Shown here: positions 48,556 through 58,668 of the stretch, in pieces
Layout of the letters: every line of letters starts with the position of its first letter
Position numbering within the stretch: the first letter of the stretch is position 1
NCBI GenBank assembly: GCA_963210315.1
Contig: OY723258.1
Span: forward strand, 1,612,001-1,676,000
Direction: 5' to 3'
From: Rhynchopus euleeides
Lineage: Eukaryota > Euglenozoa > Diplonemea > Diplonemida > Diplonemidae
DNA length: 64,000 nt
Notes under the pieces: generated by a model
Databases searched by the model: none
What the model saw: only the letters and a program-made list of their open reading frames with translations
Told to the model about the DNA's origin: nothing
Translations under genes and position numbers: made by a program

Positions 48556-50649
48556 ATGGCAGCTGTAGCGGCGCTGCTGTCCCTGTGCTTCGGTGCACTC
48601 CCACCATGCCCGAGTGGTGCAGGGCCGCAGTGCATCGCAGAGCTTGCAAGGGGTCCCGGATTTCCGCGGCATATCGCGGTTTCACATGATGACACGTTGG
48701 CTGCAGTTGCAGGGAGGGACACCGGATTGCATGTGTACAATGTGACAACAGGTGCTGCTGTCACAGTGCCCTCCTACCCTTATCCAAGGAAATCTGCATT
48801 CTCCCCTGATGGCGACAAAGTGGCGGTATCATTGGGGTCTCGTGGGGTGGCTGTCGTCAGCTTGAGCAGCGGGACAGAACTGTGGTCCAACAACGCGAAG
48901 GAGTTTAGCGCTTCTGTTGCATACTCACCAGATGGGACGCGTGTTGCCTCTGGGTACGATGACGGCGACATCTGCATCTGGAATGCTGCGACAGGTGCCC
49001 TGCTGCTGACCATCAGTGGGGGTTATACCGCCCGTTGGACGTTACGTGTTCCCGCCTTGACGTACACCGTTGACGGGGGAAGACTCATCAGTGGATGGGG
49101 ATTCCCGCAGGTCATTGTGTGGAATGCGACGACTGGGACTCTTCTCAAGAAGCTGGACCAGCCACGCAGTATTTCCGCCACCCATGTGTCACCAGATGGG
49201 TTGTACTTCGCGTGTCTGGCTGCTACCGATACGAGCGTCGCTGACACCGTTAACATCTACAAGTTGAGTGACTACTCCCTGCACAAGACGATTCTGATTG
49301 TGAAATATACGAACGGCTTTTCCTTCAACCACGACTGGAGCAAGCTGGTGGCGGTTGGAAAGGGCAGCATGCGGGTTTACATGGTGGAGAGCGGCAACCT
49401 GGCAGAGTCCTACACCATGCCGACCTCAGAGACGGGTGCAGTGTCGTACTCCCACAAAAGTGACATCATCATCACTGCTGAGTGGAGCAGCAATGCCGGC
49501 GTCCACCTGTGGGATCATCTGGCAACACCTGCACCTGCTACCCCTGCACCTGCAACAGCGGCACCTGAAACGCCTGCACCTGCCACACCTGCACCTCCAT
49601 CACCTTCACCCGCAACACCTGCACCCGGAACGCCGTTGCCTCCGACACCCACACCCGTGCCGGTGAGCTGTGTCGAAGCAGACACCGTAGCTGGTGTGTG
49701 CCGTGCCGGAGCGTCTCGGCACTGCGTGCTGCTGATCCAACACTCTGGGCGCGTGCTGAGCGTGGGCTATTCACCAGACGGGACACAGATCGCGGCAGGA
49801 GGGTCGGACGGTGTGGTTCGTGTGTTCAGCGCTGCCACGGGGGCGCAGCTGCGGTCGCTCGGATGCGGCGGTTTTGCCGCGCACGACGTGGCCTTCTCGC
49901 CGGACGGAGGGCGTATTGCTGCGGGCGGAGTTGGTGGGCGTGCTGTGCTGTGTGACGCCACCACCGGGGCGGTGCTGCTGGAGCTGGAGCAGGGGGCCGC
50001 GGGAGCGGGACCTGTGCGGCGCGTGCGGTTCTCGCCGGACGGACGGCTGGTCGTGGTCGCTGGGGCGGGGCAGGTGACGCGCGTGTACGACGCCGTGGCC
50101 GGGGTGCGGCCACATCAGATTGTCTACAGGCACGCACGCGAGGTGGCGTTTGTGCCTCCTGCGGCTGGTGGGGGTGGGTCAGTGGCGCGCGTTGCCGCCG
50201 TGATGGCTATGGTGCACGCAGAGGCGGACGAGGCGGTGCACGTCTTCGCTGTGGACAACGGGGAGCAGGATGCGGCGGTGGTGTCTGTTGGGGCACGTGT
50301 CACGGCGCTGTCCTTCTCCCCGGGCGGGGACGAGCTTGCGCGCGGGATGGACGACGGGACGGTGCGTGTGGGGCTGTGGGCGGGCAGCAGCGCCGCCAGC
50401 GAACGCCTGCGCTTGCAACACGCTTCCGGAATCGTGTTCGACGTGCAGCACTCGCCTGACGGGCGCCTCGTTGCCGCTGCCGGGGTGGGCCCGGTGGCGG
50501 TGTGGGGCACCAGCACCGGGGCCCCGGTGGCAGCGCTTCTGGGCCACACGGGTGGTGTGCACCGCCTCAGCTTCTCCCCCAACGGCACACGTGTGGCCAC
50601 CGCAGGCCACCACGGCCAGCTGCTTGTGTGGGACGTCTCCGGCCTCTGA
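48556..50649 (+). CDS. Secreted or lumenal double WD40 (beta-propeller) protein
   Basis: 697 aa, single exon. Residues 1-22 (MAAVAALLSLCFGALPPC...) look like a signal peptide. Residues about 30-325 form a first set of WD40-type repeats with the signature YSPDG/FSPDG near each blade and IWNAATG or VWNATTG at blade ends. A 45-residue hinge of Ala-Thr-Pro repeats (TPAPATPAP type) at about 326-372 leads to a second set (about 385-697) with the same signature, ending LVWDVSG. No C-terminal membrane segment is seen. Two propellers in tandem behind a signal peptide suggest an exported or lumenal scaffold. Partner unknown. The start is the first ATG in frame. Confidence 0.85.
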   Translation: MAAVAALLSLCFGALPPCPSGAGPQCIAELARGPGFPRHIAVSHDDTLAAVAGRDTGLHVYNVTTGAAVTVPSYPYPRKSAFSPDGDKVAVSLGSRGVAVVSLSSGTELWSNNAKEFSASVAYSPDGTRVASGYDDGDICIWNAATGALLLTISGGYTARWTLRVPALTYTVDGGRLISGWGFPQVIVWNATTGTLLKKLDQPRSISATHVSPDGLYFACLAATDTSVADTVNIYKLSDYSLHKTILIVKYTNGFSFNHDWSKLVAVGKGSMRVYMVESGNLAESYTMPTSETGAVSYSHKSDIIITAEWSSNAGVHLWDHLATPAPATPAPATAAPETPAPATPAPPSPSPATPAPGTPLPPTPTPVPVSCVEADTVAGVCRAGASRHCVLLIQHSGRVLSVGYSPDGTQIAAGGSDGVVRVFSAATGAQLRSLGCGGFAAHDVAFSPDGGRIAAGGVGGRAVLCDATTGAVLLELEQGAAGAGPVRRVRFSPDGRLVVVAGAGQVTRVYDAVAGVRPHQIVYRHAREVAFVPPAAGGGGSVARVAAVMAMVHAEADEAVHVFAVDNGEQDAAVVSVGARVTALSFSPGGDELARGMDDGTVRVGLWAGSSAASERLRLQHASGIVFDVQHSPDGRLVAAAGVGPVAVWGTSTGAPVAALLGHTGGVHRLSFSPNGTRVATAGHHGQLLVWDVSGL

Positions 50650-51478
50650 CACTCTCCACCCATGTGACCAGGTCTCCCTCCCGCACAGTGATCCCACTGC
50701 AGCCTGATTGGGTCTGGACACTTCCGTGAACACGGTGCACGCATTGACGCACCCACTACCCTCTGGCTCTTCACCTTCAACTGCTGCTCTGTCTTGGGTG
50801 TGGAGAAGGTGAGCCAGCACCACCGCTGCCACAAGACGGAGTCCCTGCCCCTACCGTGCAAGTGCCTAGAAGGCTGCACATGCAAAGCAATAGAATCCCT
50901 GCAATTCTCTGTCTACTGGCATTCTCTTCTGATTTGCACCACACAGTTACATTCGCATTCCCCACACGGCTTCCTCAGATCCGCTGATCGGTGCATGTGG
51001 TCTGCCCTGCCGCAGCCTTGGGCGGGACCTCCCTCCAGGTTGTGTGGGCAGCTCAGCCCAGTATACACCCTTCTGTGTGAGGGACGAAGGCGTGTGTTCC
51101 TCATACTTCTCACCCCTTCCAACCCCCTGTACTGCGTGATCTCAAAGCGGACCTCTGCTCTTAAGTCTACAGGGAAGCGATTCGTTCTCGCATCTGCGGA
51201 AATCTTGTCAAGTTTCTTCTCGGGTTTGCAAGAAATGCGCCCCGTCTTGGCTGTGTGCCTCAGGAGCACAACGGAGGCGGGCCTCACACATTGGGGTCGT
51301 CTCGGCACAGAGTGGAGTCTCCCACCCCCACCCTTCCGTTCGTGTTGTTGTTTCCCCAGAGGCAGGCTCAGCGACGGATCGATTCGAAACTCACCTCTCG
51401 GAGGTCTTCGCTACTCGTCAGATGAAGAGGTGCATTCTTTTGTGCATTTCCGTCACGTTCTTTTTTTCGTGAACCAGG
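50650..51478. other. Intergenic DNA downstream of the WD40 gene
   Basis: No recognisable gene. A fragment of MITE-like sequence (GGTCTTCGCTACTCGTCAG) lies near 51402-51420. Confidence 0.4.
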
Positions 51479-51486
51479 CTCCTGGT

Positions 51487-52672
51487 CAGGGTATAAGATA
51501 GACTTTTTTTCTGGCGCCGTTTTCCGGTTTTTCTGGTTTTGAAATTTTTTCGCGCGCGCCTTCGGCGCGCGCGACCCGCGCAAACCCTCCCAGAATCTGA
51601 GAGGGCCCGGTGTCTGCGCGCGTCCTGTCGTACTGAGGCTGCTTGGTGGGGCAGGCGCAGCAGCCGCTTTGAAAGTTTGGACTCTCGGCAAATAAACCGG
51701 TCTGGTGCAATTTTGTTACGCAGGGGGGTCTGGGGGGCGGAGCCCCCCAGCCGCCGGAGGCCACGGTAGTGAACATCTGTTCCTACAGTCTGGATTCGCT
51801 TGTAAGTAGGAAGGCTTCGCTGTATCGCAGCCCGGCCAGCAGGAGATCACTGGTCCTTGAGGGTTGAACCTTCAGGGTGGAGGAGGACGGGGGAGCGACC
51901 ACTCGTGACAGGTGTGCGTTGTGGGTGGAGTGGGTGCACGACAGAATGGCCAAAGGGTCCACGAGATCTCTGCACACATTCCGTTATCGAGGAGATGGGC
52001 ACCTAGCTGTGACGACAGGCAACAAACAAATCTCATCTGTTAGTTGCCCCCAATAGGCTTGGCGACCTTCAAGACTGCTTGAAAGTCGTTCGTGTTCTCG
52101 TCTCAGCCCTCCAGACAAGCAGATCTGTCTCGAGTTGGTGGGCTGTCGCCATGTATTCGATGGCACCGAGTGACGCTGCACAGAGGCAGACGACACGGTG
52201 AACTCCAGCGGAGGTTACCCTACCTCCGCTGGAGTACACCGTGTGTCTCCCACGAGTCTCAACTAGCGGGAGTCTCAGCGTAAATTAGCTGGAAAATAGA
52301 CTCCCGTCTCCAGTACAGACTGCAGTCTTAGACACCCTCTTAGACACTCGCTAGGGTGGCTGGAGTCCACCATGTGTGCACCTTCAAAACAGAAGAGACC
52401 CGCATGACGAGGGCATCACCACCCACCGGGCCACCCGCTAGGTCCATTTTTTCTTCTCCGCTTCTCTGCCTTCTTTGTACTATTTGGGCTCTGTGCGGAT
52501 CACGATGGGGTCACTTTCTATTTTTTTATGGCGTTTTTTCTGACTGTTTTACTGTCCCAAAGTCACAAAAAAACCGCCAAAAATGAGACCGACCCTTTTT
52601 TTTTCCCAGAAAACCGGGAACCGGGAAACCCTGGTTTTGAAAACCGGAAAACCAGACCTATCTTATCCCCTG
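51487..52672. mobile_element. hAT-like element, copy 2
   Basis: Same ends as copy 1 (CAGGGTATAAGATAG and CTATCTTATCCCCTG) with an exact 8-bp duplication CTCCTGGT at 51479-51486 and 52673-52680. It is collinear with copy 1 except for a 204-bp extra segment (about 52115-52318). That segment contains an inverted repeat (CTCCAGCGGAGGT and ACCTCCGCTGGAG). The 90-codon frame seen in copy 1 has a TGA stop here. Confidence 0.88.
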
Positions 52673-52680
52673 CTCCTGGT

Positions 52681-53946
52681 GTCGAGCAAGAAGACTATTG
52701 GCAGCGCATGTGTTCACGCCCATGTACCCCGTACACGGCCAGGAATCAGCGCACAAACAAATGCCGATCTCGGCCGCACCACTTGCCCGAATAGCGAAGA
52801 CCATCTCTGTCTGCTGTTGTGCTGCTGCTCGAAGCTGCATCATGGTGCATCCCGTAGCACTTGCAGACAATGGTGTCGACTTGATGCCCCCGTCACGCCT
52901 CCCCTTCTGTCGACTCGATACCTCCCCTTTGCTTTGTTCGACCCCCGCCCACCATTTCCCCGACTCTGCCTCGTGCTGACCTGGCGCCTTGGATATTTGC
53001 TGACCTGTGGCTGCACGAGTCCTAAGAAGAATCTCGAGAATGTGCCAAAGCCGCCCCCACACTCCCCCGCCTCTGCCTCGTGGCTTGGTGCCTTGCATTT
53101 TTTTTCGCAAACAATCTTGCTTGTGACAGGAACCAGGAGGCTGTTGGCAGCGTGCAGTGCAACATACATTCATACAAGACCACGGAAATTGCAACGTGCG
53201 CACAAACAGTTTGAGTGCGAGGTTCCCTGCTGGAGGGAGGGCCACGACGTGCTGACCCATCACAGTTGCCGTTCTCCCAGTCATCGATGGGAAGGCTGTA
53301 CAGCAATACAAGGGTCAAGGGGAAACTGGTAAAAAGAAACTGGTTGTCTTCCTGGATGCACCAACGTGGCGGGTGCTGCATGACCGCGTTTAGTTTCTTG
53401 CCGCTGTCGGCGAGACGAACATCCACCCCGGATGACTTCAAAACAGTAGCCACACCCAACACCACCTTCACCGGGTGTTCCGGAGACGCCATCACGTGCT
53501 GCTCCAGCAGGTCTTTCTTGTAGCGGATCATCCCCTTCGAGATGGCACGCGCCCACTTGGGTGATCTTGCCGCCGGCGTCGCGCATCCCCCGGAGACATA
53601 CAGGTGGTTCTTTGACGCCGTCGCCAATGATGATGTCCGGGCTGCGGATGGGCCCTGTGCCAGCGTCGCAATGCGCCCGAGCTTCCCCGTCTCACCTTCG
53701 GCTGCGTCGCGGGGAAGGAACACTACCCAGCTGGCAGGACATGATGGATTTGTACACCTTCGAATCTGACATATCGAGACACTGCCATCCTTCTCCTCTC
53801 TCATTTCTGGGAATATTTTTTGGCTATGATTTGGTGCTTCCACACACACCCCTCACCCTGTGTGATTCCTGCTACTTCTACTTCATCGCCCCCATCACCC
53901 GTAGGGCAACGCAGTTTGATGGAACTGTGACTGCAGCATCGCACCG
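52681..53946. other. Intergenic region upstream of the PFR-family gene
   Basis: Two copies of a short motif pair (CTATTGGCAGCG...CGCACAAACAAA at 52693-52763; GCTGTTGGCAGCG...GCGCACAAACAG at 53150-53210). A minus-strand open stretch (53022-53849) has some protein-like composition, but no motif and no conserved start, so I do not call it a gene. The end (ACTGCAG at 53932-53938) is a good SL acceptor for the next gene. Confidence 0.45.
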
Positions 53947-56048
53947 ATGGCAGGAGGTGCCGCCTGCCCCGTGGGCACAGCGGTGCCTGCAGGTGGGGTG
54001 CCGGCCTTACCGGGCCCGCAGTGCGGGCATGCTCCAGAGGCTCAACAGGCAGTGGGCAGCGGCCTCCGGCTGGTGCGCAACACCCGCGATACTGCTGCCG
54101 AGGCGGCAGAGGGTGGGGGTGGGGGCGGTGGCGATGGGTTAGGCGATGCCTATGCCAGCAAGCTCCAGGCACGCCATGCAGATGTGCTGCAGCTCCTGCG
54201 GCAGTTTTCGCAGGCATGTGCCGGACACCGTGCGGAGTTATCGGAGGCGCAGCAGTGCCCCGAGGGCATGCCCATCAAGGGCGACTGCTACACGGTATGC
54301 CAAGCAACAGCCCCGGGGAACAGTTGAACACGGCAAAAAACAATGCATCCAGATCTTTCAAAAACAGCAGAAACTGTGTGTTGCATTGTTGCAGAGTAAA
54401 AAAACGCATCCTTTCAAACAATACGCCAGTTGGAATGCCTTTTCCGACGCCCACGACCCGCAACCACAGCATGCGGAGCTTGCCAAAGAGACGAGTCTCT
54501 GTGTCGGTTTGGATGAGATAGGCCGGTTGCATGACCAACCAGAGTCGAGCGAGCTTGACTCCATCAACGCATCGCTGCGTGATGCTCTAGCCTGCGAACC
54601 ACGCCCTGGCCTGGAGGAGCTCCACAGCCTGTCGCAGCACTCGGGGACACGCTTCCTGGAGCTGTGCGAGAGGGAGCACCTGCGCCTGCCCGCCTCCGCC
54701 AAGGCCATGCTGCAGTTCGTCGGGAAGTGCAGCCGCATCCCCACCAAGGCAGAGGTGCTCGAGAGGGAGATGCGCGCCATGGAGGAGCTGCGCAGCCGCG
54801 TCGCACGGTACCCCCTCAGCAGGTGTGTTGTGCTGCCGCACCCCCACACCACAATCCCAACCCAACAACACGAGGGACGCCACACCCTCCTCTTTGCCAC
54901 TGCACTGCCCACCTATGCCAACACCCGCCCCCACACACCACCCCCTGCACAGCTGCATCGATCTTGATATCGACCATCCCGACTACAAGGAGGCCACCAA
55001 GCTCTACCAGGAGCTGGAAGAGGCGATGCTCGGATCCTTTGTATGCATCTCGACTCTGAAGGACATATCCCGGGGGTTTGACGAGGGTGTCGAAGAGGGG
55101 AAGGTGTCGCTTGCGGAGTCGCTTCGTGAGGAGGTTGCCCCCTGCTGGTATATGCACGCCCGCGAAGCGGGCGATCTGTCAAAACTGACGAACTTTGCCT
55201 CCGAGGTGGACGCGCGGCTCGAGGAACTCACGGGCCTCACCAGCGCCGCCGAGGCAGCGAAGAGCAGACGCCTGGCTGACAACAGCAGCGAGGCTGCCGG
55301 GGCGTGGGACAGCATCCTCACGGCTGTCGACAAGCTGGCCCGGCTGGAGGAGGACCGGCACGCCATCCTGCTGACACACGACAGCGAGAATGTCGGGCTG
55401 GAGCGCGAGAAGCACAGCCTCCTCGAGCGAAGGGTCGTCCTCGAGGCACACCTCAGCCGTCTCCGCGGGGACACAGCTGCGCTGAAATCGAAGGGCGACG
55501 CTGTAGAGAGCCTGATCCAGCATGTCGAGGGCACGCTCAGCGCTGTGCAGGGGTGGAACAGCAGGGCCCAGGCAGATGTTGCCGATACGGAGCATTCCCT
55601 CCGGACATACCACCTGGAGGTGGTGACGGATTTGACGAAGCTGCTGGTGCATGCGTCGCAGGAGACGGAGGTGAAGATCTCTGTCCTGGAGAGGGACAGG
55701 CAGGAGGCGTCGATGCGGCGCGAGCTCTGCCTCGAGGCGTTGGATGCGACGGCGAAGAGTCATGCGGATCAGGCGCGGTCTCTGGACCAGCTGATTCTCA
55801 AAAAGGGTGATTTCAACACGCAGATCAAGCAGAAGCTGACCTCGCTGTTCGACCACCTGACCCCGACCGCGGCTTTCCTGAAGGAGCAGGGCATCCCGTT
55901 CGACCACCCCCTGGCGACGGTGAAGAACAACCATCTCCTGAACACCAAGATCAAGATCATGGAGTACCGCCAAATCCTCCTCCGTCAGGAGTATGAGGCG
56001 GCAGCCCAGCAGCGGCAGCAGAGGGGCGCCCGGCAGGCGGCGAGCTGA
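53947..56048 (+). CDS. Paraflagellar-rod-family coiled-coil protein, three exons
   Basis: Exons 53947-54294, 54395-54822 and 54953-56048 give 623 aa. Introns 54295-54394 (GTATGC to GCAG, phase 0) and 54823-54952 (GTGTGT to ACAG, AG|C) keep frame. The ATG lies 8 bp after the acceptor-like ACTGCAG. Residues about 250-560 are continuous heptad-rich coiled coil. The end has the PFR signature: LFDHLTPTAAFLKEQGIPFDHP followed by KIMEYRQILLRQEYEAAA, matching the (G)PTxxALxxxGIDFxHP...KMVEYRxxLxKQEE block of kinetoplastid PFR proteins. PFR proteins build the rod beside the flagellar axoneme. The N-terminal 240 residues are diverged and Gly/Ala-rich at the start, so this may be a minor PFR component rather than PFR1/2. 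Family call from the C terminus and overall architecture. Confidence 0.82.
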
Positions 56049-56565
56049 TGGGAGGGGAGGAGGGTTCTGAACCAAAGGGCGGCAGCTGCCTGCCCTTTCT
56101 CAAGGCGTGGGCAGTGGCGCTGTTCGATTTTTCTACCAAAAACGCCCCCCCCCCCCCCCCCCCCCTGACCCACCCACCCCCCTGCACGCCGGTGCAGGGG
56201 GGTGGGTGGGGGGTTGGAGGCGTTCTCCGTTCCACCTCTTGAAGCGGTGCCGTGTTCACGCCCTCACGGGCACGTGTTTCCGGTGCTGCGTTGATTTTTT
56301 TCTACATTCACCCCCCGCCACCCCACCTGTCAGGTGGTGGTGCATTGGGGGCCGCATCTCCCCCCCGCGCCATGCCCGCCAAAGGATGCAACGGAACGTA
56401 CATCGGAAAGCAGCGGCAGCTCCGCGACGCCTCTCCCCCCACCCACCCACCCAACCCTCCGACCCTCCGACCCAACGCTTCCTGCAGAGCGCTGGAGGGG
56501 TTCTGCCATACCCCCCCACCCCCCCATGACACCGCCACGCCTTTCTCAGGAATGCCCTCGCGACA
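56049..56565. other. Short intergenic spacer with poly-C and hairpin
   Basis: C20 at about 56144-56165 and an inverted repeat (CCCACCCCCCTGCACGCCG with CGGTGCAGGGGGGTGGG). The spacer ends in TTTCTCAG (56544-56551), a likely SL acceptor 14 bp before the next start. Confidence 0.6.
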
Positions 56566-57660
56566 ATGTCAGCGAAGATGACAGAGGCGGAGTGGCGGCG
56601 TGTGCAGGAGCTTGCCGATGCCTACACCGGGAGGTACACGGGGCCGCGCCACGCGGTGAGGGGCACGCCCACCACTCTGCCAAGCGGGGCGGCACACAGC
56701 ATCCACACCGCGCACACCGCACCGTCGCAGATGAACTCCAAAGTGCAGACCCCCTCGCAGCCCCCCCTCGAGCAGTCGCACCGGCAGTCGGGCTACTCCA
56801 TGCGGTCCGACCGGTCGGGATGCAAGACGCCTGCATCCCCCGACGCCGGGCGGCAGACCCCGCCACAGCCTGCGCCGCCCCAGGCATACAGCGAGCCATA
56901 CCACGCCGCTGGGCACGACCCCCTCCGTGCGTCGCCAACACACCGATGGGGGATAGCGGCTGCACCCAACAGGCTTGTGGATCTCGAGCACCGCCGTGCG
57001 GCCTTCAATATGTTCGACCTCGACAGGAAGGGCCTGATATGGGCCTTCGACCTGGCCCTCGCCCTCCGCGCGGCGGGGTATGAGCTGGAGGATGCGGATG
57101 CATACACCCTGTTGGGAAGCTTCGGCATCGCGAAGGGGGCGGGCATCACCCTCACGCAGTTCCACGCGCTGTGCGACTATTTCGAGGGGGTGGCGGCGGG
57201 GGACTCCCGCAGCCCGGTCACGAGCCCCGTAGCCAGCCCGCGTGGGGTGCGGCATCCGAGAGAAGGGCTGCCGCAGTATAGAGGGTTCCCTGGGTATCAG
57301 CAGGGGGCGTTGTACCGACCCCCGCCGAGTGTGGCAGAGTCGTCGAGTGATGCGGGGGAGTCTGGCGTGCCGTTTGACGCAGGGGATCTGCCGCCGCCCC
57401 CGCAGGTGCAGACGCCTGCCAGCCCCGATGTGGAGGGGGATGCGTTTGCCTGCTTCGATTTGGACAGCTCGGGCACCATCAGCGTTGTGGATCTGCCGGG
57501 GGCGTTTCTGGCGGCGGGGTTTAAGAGGGTCATGTTTTCGCCGCACGTCACCAACCTGCTCCGGCACTGCAACCTCACGGGCTCCCAGGTCACGCGCAAC
57601 CAGTTTGGCATGATGTGCGGGATCCTGGCACAGCAGGGTGTCAAGGCTTTCAAGCGGTAG
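56566..57660 (+). CDS. EF-hand protein with Pro/Ser-rich linkers
   Basis: 364 aa, single exon. The ATG follows the acceptor TTTCTCAG by 14 bp, with a short out-of-frame ATG (56554) in between. Residues 30-120 are Ser/Thr/Pro/Gln-rich. Residues 151-162 are an EF-loop-like DLDRKGLIWAFD (weak: Lys at loop position 5). Residues 298-309 are a good EF-hand loop, DLDSSGTISVVD. Each sits in a helix-loop-helix setting (AAFNMFDLDRKG; FACFDLDSSG). A Pro-rich linker joins them. Probably a calcium-responsive or structural protein. Position just behind the PFR-family gene suggests, but does not show, a cytoskeletal role. Confidence 0.82.
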   Translation: MSAKMTEAEWRRVQELADAYTGRYTGPRHAVRGTPTTLPSGAAHSIHTAHTAPSQMNSKVQTPSQPPLEQSHRQSGYSMRSDRSGCKTPASPDAGRQTPPQPAPPQAYSEPYHAAGHDPLRASPTHRWGIAAAPNRLVDLEHRRAAFNMFDLDRKGLIWAFDLALALRAAGYELEDADAYTLLGSFGIAKGAGITLTQFHALCDYFEGVAAGDSRSPVTSPVASPRGVRHPREGLPQYRGFPGYQQGALYRPPPSVAESSSDAGESGVPFDAGDLPPPPQVQTPASPDVEGDAFACFDLDSSGTISVVDLPGAFLAAGFKRVMFSPHVTNLLRHCNLTGSQVTRNQFGMMCGILAQQGVKAFKR

Positions 57661-58668
57661 CCCCTTCACCACCACCAGCCGAGCCCCCTGGTGATGTTCA
57701 GTATTTTTGTTGTGCACGTATTTTGTAGAACATGTTCCCTTCTCCCCATCACGTCATTTTTTCCTGTATCTTTCTGTCTCCCCCCCCTGCCCCCCTCTTC
57801 CCCGCCCCAGAGGCGCAGGCGTGTGTGTGGGGTGTGTGCGTGATACTATGAGGCAGGATGTGCTGCCGTTCTCCTGTCTGGGGGAAGGGGGGTGGGGGGG
57901 GGTGATGTGTGAGGTGTGATTTGCCTCTGATAGACAATAATCATGCGGCGTTCGGACCGCCCCTGCTGCAACACGTTGTGTGTGTAGAAGTGAGGCAAAG
58001 GAAAGGGGCGCAGAGGAGGAATGCGGCCCTGCCGATCTTTCCCTTTCGATCGAAAAAGACTTGCTTTGTCCCCGACGCCTTTCCTTCAGAGTGGGAGAGG
58101 GAGCGGGCTATGCTGAGGGCCAGCTGTGGGCGATGGCACATTCATGGTATAGCAACACACATGCCGTCGCTCCTCTCCCTTCACCTGGGCGAAGTTCGCA
58201 TTGGGATCTGTGGCCAACCTTGCAGCTGGGTGCTTGGGGTGGGTGGGTGGGTGGGCCAGGGGTTGCTGTGTGCTGTCGCAACCCCTGTGTGTAGTGCTGC
58301 TGCCCCTATACCTGCTGTCCCCCTTGCAAGCAGGGCCAGCTTTTGGCGCAGGCCGTTCGTTCTTCTCAACCCACCGCCCAGCTATCTTCATGTAGCGGCG
58401 CAACGGCTATTTTTCCCTCCCTGTATTTCTTTTTCTGGAACCAGCCGGTTCTTTGGCCCAACCAAGGCAGAGGGTGTGCCCCCAAGCATGGCAAGACCCA
58501 ACAGCGCGCAGTCCCCCCCCTCTCTCACCCATTTGTGTTTTTTGCGACTGTCTCGTGATTCTTCGCACAGCTTCGGTTGCCGCACTGCCTACCGTCCCAC
58601 ACCAATCCCTCGGCAATACGCCCTGCCCCACAGGAGGCCGGGTGGTGCAGTTTGCATCTGCTCGCAAG
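57661..58668. other. Intergenic region
   Basis: C-rich tract at 57780-57800, G-rich at 57885-57905, no recognised gene. The end GGTGGTGCAG (58641-58650) is a likely acceptor for the B-box gene. Confidence 0.45.

Noticed and set aside
53022-53849. 275-codon minus-strand gene
   Set aside because: No motif and opposite to the local gene direction. Protein-like pieces also appear in other frames, so it may be decayed mobile DNA at most.
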